In this document: in pieces, positions 59,502 to 64,000 of the stretch
Position numbering within the stretch: position 1 is the stretch's first letter
Layout of the letters: the number at the start of each line of letters is the position of its first letter
NCBI RefSeq assembly: GCF_032056465.1
Contig: NZ_DAMBCL010000004.1
Reading direction: 5' to 3' (one strand)
Length of the DNA: 64,000 bases
Origin: Mobilicoccus sp032056465
GTDB lineage: Bacteria; Actinomycetota; Actinomycetes; Actinomycetales; Dermatophilaceae
Notes under the pieces: generated by a model
What the model saw: only the letters and a program-made list of their open reading frames with translations
Databases searched by the model: none
What the model was told of the DNA's origin: nothing
Program-made: the position numbers and the translations under genes

Positions 59502-60556
59502 TGGATCTCCTCGGCGAGGGCGGCGATGCGGGTCTGTTCGTCCTGGAGCCAGGAGTCGAGTTTGGGACCGGCGGGGAGGAAGACGTTCGACCACAGGTTG
59601 CGCTTCTCCGCCGCCTGCCATTCCGGGGTCCGCGTCGCGGCGCCGACGAGGTCGACGAGCTGAGCCAACTCGTCGTCGGTGATGCCGGGGGGCGCGACGA
59701 GCATCCGCCAGTTCGCGAGGGTCACGTCGTGCCCCTGTTCGCGCAGGGTGGGGATGCCGACGCCCGGAAGGCGCTCGGGCGCGGCGAGGCCGAGGGCGCG
59801 CAGGCGGCCGGCCTCGATCTGGTCGGACATGTCGGTGTAGCCGGAGGTCGCGGCGACCGCGGTGCCGTTGAGGAGGGCGGTGGTCGCCTCTCCCCCACCG
59901 GACTTGGGGATGTAGGCGACCTGCGCCGGATCGAGACCCACCTTGCTCGCGAGCTCGGCACCCACGAGCTGATCGAACGTGCCGCCGCCGGTCCACGTGA
60001 CCTTCGTGGGGTCGGCCTTCCACGCCGCGACGAGGTCGTCGAGGGTTCGATAGGGGGAATCGCCCTTGACCACGACGACGTCGTACTCCTCGACGACCCG
60101 CGCGACCGGTGTGACGTCCCCGTGGTCGACGGGAGCGCCGAGCTGGGCGACGCCGGCGACGAGCCCGGTTCCGGAGACCATGAGCGTGTTCGCCCGGCCG
60201 CTCATCGTCGTGAGCTTGCCGAGGGCGATCGTGCCCGACGCGCCGGGGATGTTGACCACCTGGACGTTGTTGACGAGCTTCTCGGCGCGCATCGACTGCT
60301 GCATCTCGCGCTGGAAGGTGTCCCAGCCGCCGCCCGGACCGGCCGGCGCGACGAGCGTGAGGTTGGCCCGGATGTCGTCGCCGCCGGCGGCGCTCTGCAC
60401 CGAGAAGAACGACGCCGCCCCGATGACGATCGCCGCGAAGAGCGCGTAGGCGAGGTGGGCGGCACGGACGGGGCCGCGTGAACCGCGCTCGCGGGGCTCG
60501 TCGTCGCCCACTGCGGCGACGGCACCCGCCTCGGGCGAGGGTGAGACGGTCGACAC
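59498..60556 (-). CDS. tctC: tripartite tricarboxylate transporter, solute-binding protein TctC
   Basis: A 352-residue binding protein. After about 30 polar residues a single hydrophobic segment (AAHLAYALFAAIVIGAASFFSV) anchors or exports it; no lipobox Cys is seen. The mature part has LVAPAGPGGGWDTFQREM and VQVVNIPGASGTIALGKL, the TctC/BugT pattern for carboxylate ligands. The GTG at 60556 has GAAAGGT upstream. It heads the operon tctC-tctB-tctA. The exact ligand is unknown. Confidence 0.93.
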   Translation of the reverse strand: MSTVSPSPEAGAVAAVGDDEPRERGSRGPVRAAHLAYALFAAIVIGAASFFSVQSAAGGDDIRANLTLVAPAGPGGGWDTFQREMQQSMRAEKLVNNVQVVNIPGASGTIALGKLTTMSGRANTLMVSGTGLVAGVAQLGAPVDHGDVTPVARVVEEYDVVVVKGDSPYRTLDDLVAAWKADPTKVTWTGGGTFDQLVGAELASKVGLDPAQVAYIPKSGGGEATTALLNGTAVAATSGYTDMSDQIEAGRLRALGLAAPERLPGVGIPTLREQGHDVTLANWRMLVAPPGITDDELAQLVDLVGAATRTPEWQAAEKRNLWSNVFLPAGPKLDSWLQDEQTRIAALAEEIQ

Positions 60557-60896
60557 CTCGGCACCTTTCGTCGTGCGATCCGGCTGCCGCCCGGATGACG
60601 GCGCCCGGGCGGCACCCGGGCGGTCTCCGGAGAGCGTAGTGAGAGAGCGTAGTCGGTGAGACGTGGCTCACACTCCGCGCCGCGCGGTCGATCCTCGCCT
60701 TGCGCAACCTGGCCCCTCGGCACGAGGTGGTCGTCCGACCCCGGGACTCCCCAGGGTCACCGTCCCCGTCGGGCCGTCCCGGCGGGATTCAGGGCATAGG
60801 GTGACGAGACCCGCATCACACGCCCGGTCGCGGCGTCCTCGCAGGTCGCCATGGGGTCTGCGCCCGCCGGCAGGGCCAGCGACGAAAGGTGCCGCG
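60557..60896. other. intergenic region tctC/usp with tandem promoter-like boxes
   Basis: About 340 bases with no supported gene. It contains GC-rich inverted repeats around 60585-60622 and two copies of gagagcgtagt (60630-60640, 60643-60653). On the minus strand each copy reads as ACTACGCTCTC, containing TACGCT, a form of -10 box used elsewhere in the window, facing tctC. The rest, toward the stress protein, shows nothing clear. Confidence 0.5.
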
Positions 60897-61247
60897 ATGA
60901 CTGTCCTGCTCGCCTCCGCCGAGACCGCCGAGGGCGCCGCCGCGCTCGAATTCGCTCTCGAGGAGGCCACCCGCCGCGGCGAGAACCTCATCGTGTTCCA
61001 CCTCGAGGGCCGTCCCGGGGAGGAGCCCGCCGTCATCGACGGCGTGGAACTCACGCACGCCGGACCCGACGAGCGTTCCCGCGACGTCGCGGGCGAACTC
61101 ATCGACGTCGCGAACTCCGGGGACGTCTCCGTCGTGGTCGTCGGGGTGCGACAGCGCACGCCCGTCGGCAAGCTCGTCCTCGGCAGTCGCGCCCAGAAGA
61201 TCCTCCTCGAGGCCAGGGTCCCCGTCGTGGCCGTCAAGGTGAGCTGA
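60897..61247 (+). CDS. universal stress protein family (UspA-like)
   Basis: A 116-residue protein, shorter than standard UspA (about 140). It starts TVLLASAETAEGAAALEFAL and ends VVVVGVRQRTPVGKLVLGSRAQKILLEARVPVVAVK, where G-x2-G-x9-G/S nucleotide-loop residues are partly kept (VVGVR... GKLVLGSRAQ). Nucleotide binding is plausible but unproven. GAAAGGT lies about five bases before the ATG. It converges with ctaB. Confidence 0.88.
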   Translation: MTVLLASAETAEGAAALEFALEEATRRGENLIVFHLEGRPGEEPAVIDGVELTHAGPDERSRDVAGELIDVANSGDVSVVVVGVRQRTPVGKLVLGSRAQKILLEARVPVVAVKVS

Positions 61248-61370
61248 CGCGGCCTGCCTCGGCCGGCGCCTCGGCCGTCGGGATGATGACCGGGGGCCGA
61301 CACGAGCGGTCGCCTCCGGAGCGCGCGGTTCTCCCGGCAGTGCCCTCCGCCGGGGCCCGGCGGCCGCGGG

Positions 61371-62348
61371 TCAGAACGGCAGGGGGAAGAAGAGCAACGG
61401 GTCCACGGCGACGCCGACGAACAGCAACGTGAGGTAGCTGATCGAGTAGTGGAACAGGCGCATGGGGCGTAGGGCCGCGAGCGTGGTGTTGGCAGGGTCC
61501 TTGGCGCGGCCCAGCAACGTGTGGGCCTCTCGGATGAAGACCGCGCCACTGACGAGCGCGACGACCGTGTAGATCCACCCCATGGGGGCCAGTGGGATGA
61601 GCGCGAGCGAGGCGAGCACCGTGGCCCACGCGTAGGCGACGCACTTGCGGGCGACGCCGGTGTCCTCGGCGACGACCGGTAGCATGGGGATCCCGGCGGC
61701 GGCGTAGTCGTCCTTGAACCGCATCGAGAGCGGCCAGTAGTGCGGCGGCGTCCAGAAGAAGACGACGAGGAAGAGCACGAACGGCGCCACGGCCAGGGAG
61801 TTCGTGACCGCCGACCAGCCGATGAGCACGGGCATGCACCCCGCGACCCCGCCCCAGACGATGTTCTGGGAGGTCCGGCGCTTGAGCACGATCGTGTAGA
61901 AGACGACGTAGAGCAGGATCGCGCCGAACGACAGCGCCGCCGAGAGGACGTTGACGAACACCCCGAGGACGAGCACCGAGGCGATCCCGAGGAGGACGCC
62001 GAACACGACGGCGTTGCGCACCGACATGACGCCGGTGGCGAGGGGACGGCCCTCGGTGCGGTGCATGAGCCGGTCGACGTCGCGGTCGATGATGCAGTTG
62101 AAGACGTTGGCGCAGGCCGCCGACAACGTGCCGCCGACGAGGGTGGCGAGGACGAGCGGGATCGAAGGGACGCCGCGCTCGGCGAGGAACATCACGGGGA
62201 ACGTCGTGATGAGGAGGAGCTCGATGATGCGCGGCTTGGTGAGCGAGACGTAGTCGCGCACACCTGCACGGGGGGTCACTCCCTCCTCGCCCACCCCAGG
62301 GGTCGACGGAAGATCGGTGGAGTTCCGGCCGGGCTGAAGAGTGGTCAC
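61371..62348 (-). CDS. ctaB: protoheme IX farnesyltransferase (heme O synthase)
   Basis: A 325-residue UbiA-superfamily prenyltransferase with about nine transmembrane helices. NCIIDRDVDRLMHRTEGRPL holds the Asp-rich farnesyl diphosphate motif, and FFWTPPHYWPLSMRFKDDYAAAGIPMLPVV the second conserved loop. It adds farnesyl to heme B, giving heme O for CtaA. The GTG at 62348 is the best-fitting start; a polar 25-residue N-terminus precedes the domain. It is divergent from transketolase, the common actinobacterial order ctaB/tkt. Confidence 0.94.
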   Translation of the reverse strand: MTTLQPGRNSTDLPSTPGVGEEGVTPRAGVRDYVSLTKPRIIELLLITTFPVMFLAERGVPSIPLVLATLVGGTLSAACANVFNCIIDRDVDRLMHRTEGRPLATGVMSVRNAVVFGVLLGIASVLVLGVFVNVLSAALSFGAILLYVVFYTIVLKRRTSQNIVWGGVAGCMPVLIGWSAVTNSLAVAPFVLFLVVFFWTPPHYWPLSMRFKDDYAAAGIPMLPVVAEDTGVARKCVAYAWATVLASLALIPLAPMGWIYTVVALVSGAVFIREAHTLLGRAKDPANTTLAALRPMRLFHYSISYLTLLFVGVAVDPLLFFPLPF

Positions 62349-62587
62349 GATGTGGTCGCCAGATCCTTCACGTGCGGGGGCCCGAGGTGGGCGGTGCTGT
62401 CGCCCAGTGTAGGCGCGTCGCGCGCCGCTGCGTCTGGGGCGTCCCCATGCCGTTGTCGGTGACGCCCGATACGCTCGGCGGAGAAGCACGAGCCACGGCG
62501 TGGGCACGGCGATCCACCGGCCCCACCGGGCCGACGTCCGTCCGCCCACGCCCCCACCTCACAGCGCCCTCCGGCGAAGGAGACCAC

Positions 62588-64000
62588 ATGACCGACCAGC
62601 TCGCGAGCCGCCGCGACCCCTCCCTCTCCGCACCCCGCTGCAGCGAGGTGGGGTGGAGCGACCTCGACGTCCGCGCCGTCGACACGGTGCGCGTCCTCGC
62701 GGCCGACGCCGTGCAGAAGGCCGGCAACGGTCACCCGGGCACGGCGATGAGCCTGGCCCCCCTCGCCTACCTGCTGTTCCAGAAGGTCATGCGCATCGAT
62801 CCGAACGACCCGGACTGGTTGGGTCGCGACCGGTTCGTCCTCTCCTGCGGACACAGCAGCCTCACCCAGTACATCCAGCTGTACCTCTCCGGTTACGGCA
62901 TGGAGATGTCCGACCTCCAGGCGTTGCGCACGTTCGGTTCGCAGACGCCCGGTCACCCCGAGGTGCACCACACCCGCGGGGTCGAGATCACGACCGGCCC
63001 CCTGGGCTCCGGGCTCGCCACGGCCGTCGGCATGGCGATGGGTCAGCGCCGCCAGCGCGGCATTTTCGACCCCGACGCCGCCCCCGGGGAGAGCCCCTTC
63101 GACCACCACGTCTACGTCGTCGCCTCCGACGGCGACCTCATGGAGGGCGTGAGTTCCGAGGCCTCCTCCCTCGCCGGTCACCAGGAGCTCGACAACCTCA
63201 CGGTGATCTACGACCAGAACTTCATCTCGATCGAGGACGACACCGACATCGCGTTCAGCGAGGACGTCCAGGCCAGGTACGAGGCCTACGGCTGGCACGT
63301 CGAGGTCGTCGACTGGCGCGCAGACCCCTACGTCGAGGACGTCGACGCGCTCTACGCCGCGCTCACCAGCGGCGAGAAGCGCCGCGGCAGGCCGACACTC
63401 GTCATCCTCCGCACGATCATCGCCTGGCCGGCCCCCTCTCTGCAGGGCACGGGCAAGGCACACGGCGCGGCGCTCGGCGACGACGAGGTGGCGGCCACCA
63501 AGAAGCTCCTCGGGTTCGACCCCGAGTCCTCGTTCCCGGAGGAGCCCGAGGTCCTCGCGCACGCCCGCAAGGTCGCCGACCGGGGGGCGAAGGCCCACGA
63601 GGAGTGGGAGGTGCGCTACGCGTCGTGGCGGGAGGCCAACCCCGAGGCCGCGGCGACGCTCGACCGGATCCGCGCCCACGAGCTGCCCGAAGGTCTGTCC
63701 GAGGCGCTGCCGGTCTTCCCCGCCGACGAGAAGGGCATCGCGACCCGGAAGGCCTCCGGTGAGGTCATCAACGCGATCAAGGACGTCGTCCCCGAGCTGT
63801 GGGGCGGGTCGGCCGACCTCGCCGAATCCAACAACACGGCGATGAAGGACGAGCCGAGCTTCGTCCCCGAGGACCGCACGACCGACATGTGGCCCGGTGG
63901 TCCCTACGGGCGCAACCTCCACTTCGGCGTGCGTGAGAACGCGATGGGCATGGCCCTCAACGGCATGGCGCTCGAGGGCCTCACCCGGCCCTACGGCGGC
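62588..64000 (+). CDS. tkt: transketolase, N-terminal 471 codons
   Basis: The frame stays open to the window edge, so about two thirds of a normal 700-residue transketolase is seen. AVQKAGNGHPGTAMSLAPLAYLLF, LSCGHSSLTQY and TTGPLGSGLATAVGMAMG are thiamine-diphosphate domain motifs, and VASDGDLMEGVSSEASSLAGHQELDNLTVIYDQNFISIEDDTDIAFSED carries the GDG Mg site. The second (Pyr) domain has just begun with KASGEVI and GGSADLAESN. It works in the pentose phosphate pathway. AAGGAG lies five bases before the ATG. Confidence 0.97.
   Translation, partial: MTDQLASRRDPSLSAPRCSEVGWSDLDVRAVDTVRVLAADAVQKAGNGHPGTAMSLAPLAYLLFQKVMRIDPNDPDWLGRDRFVLSCGHSSLTQYIQLYLSGYGMEMSDLQALRTFGSQTPGHPEVHHTRGVEITTGPLGSGLATAVGMAMGQRRQRGIFDPDAAPGESPFDHHVYVVASDGDLMEGVSSEASSLAGHQELDNLTVIYDQNFISIEDDTDIAFSEDVQARYEAYGWHVEVVDWRADPYVEDVDALYAALTSGEKRRGRPTLVILRTIIAWPAPSLQGTGKAHGAALGDDEVAATKKLLGFDPESSFPEEPEVLAHARKVADRGAKAHEEWEVRYASWREANPEAAATLDRIRAHELPEGLSEALPVFPADEKGIATRKASGEVINAIKDVVPELWGGSADLAESNNTAMKDEPSFVPEDRTTDMWPGGPYGRNLHFGVRENAMGMALNGMALEGLTRPYGG

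Overview
The window is about 64 kb of very GC-rich DNA (gene third positions almost all G or C) from an actinobacterium. Markers are conserved actinobacterial families (SCO1664/DUF3090/MSMEG_4193, DUF5703, DUF3263, DUF3099, DUF3817), a Corynebacterium-type GlgA next to GlgC, a SufR-B-D-Rieske-C-S-U-T operon, and many leaderless genes with a TANNNT box 6-7 bases upstream of ATG or GTG. The gene set fits an aerobic member of the Micrococcales, but genus cannot be fixed from the sequence. No insertion sequence, integrase, prophage, CRISPR array or rRNA was seen. Coding density is high; the only RNA gene is tRNA-Leu(GAG).

Layout. 1-3.0 kb: SCO1664 (cut by the window edge), DUF3090, MSMEG_4193 phosphomutase-like protein, and a MerR regulator divergent from a short-chain dehydrogenase with a textbook 19-bp-spacer MerR promoter. 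3.3-5.5 kb: luciferase-like oxidoreductase, a small protein with a poly-acidic tail, DUF5703, tRNA-Leu, DUF3263. 5.6-13.7 kb: galE, PRC-barrel/DUF2382 stress-type protein, RecQ-like helicase, acyltransferase, HipA-family kinase plus DUF3037, PEBP-like protein, SpoU methyltransferase. 13.7-18.2 kb: TauE/SafE permease, SPFH and NfeD pair, lone ABC ATPase, hypothetical protein. 18.3-24.6 kb: divergent glgA/glgC, serB, GNAT, fabG-fabI, DUF3099. 24.7-33.9 kb: moaA, SURF1, DHFR-like protein, ABC exporter, enoyl-CoA hydratase, ABC-F protein, zinc metallopeptidase, and an NlpC/P60 hydrolase behind a c-di-AMP (ydaO/yuaA) riboswitch.

34.0-43.5 kb is the most distinctive region: one minus-strand operon, ord-ortA-ortB-oraS-oraE-mutL/glmL-orr-alr, mostly with 1-4 base overlaps. 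It encodes the oxidative ornithine pathway known from Clostridium sticklandii: L-ornithine to D-ornithine (Orr), adenosylcobalamin/PLP aminomutase to 2,4-diaminopentanoate (OraSE), dehydrogenation (Ord), and CoA-dependent thiolysis to acetyl-CoA plus D-alanine (OrtAB). A terminal alanine racemase could return D-alanine to L-alanine. panD lies just upstream.

44.2-47.7 kb: a DhaK-DhaL fusion with DhaM, then DUF421 and DUF3817 membrane proteins. 47.7-54.6 kb: the complete Suf iron-sulfur operon with its regulator. 54.7-64 kb: a two-gene ABC transporter, ctaA, a tripartite tricarboxylate transporter (TctCBA), a universal stress protein, ctaB, and transketolase cut by the right edge.
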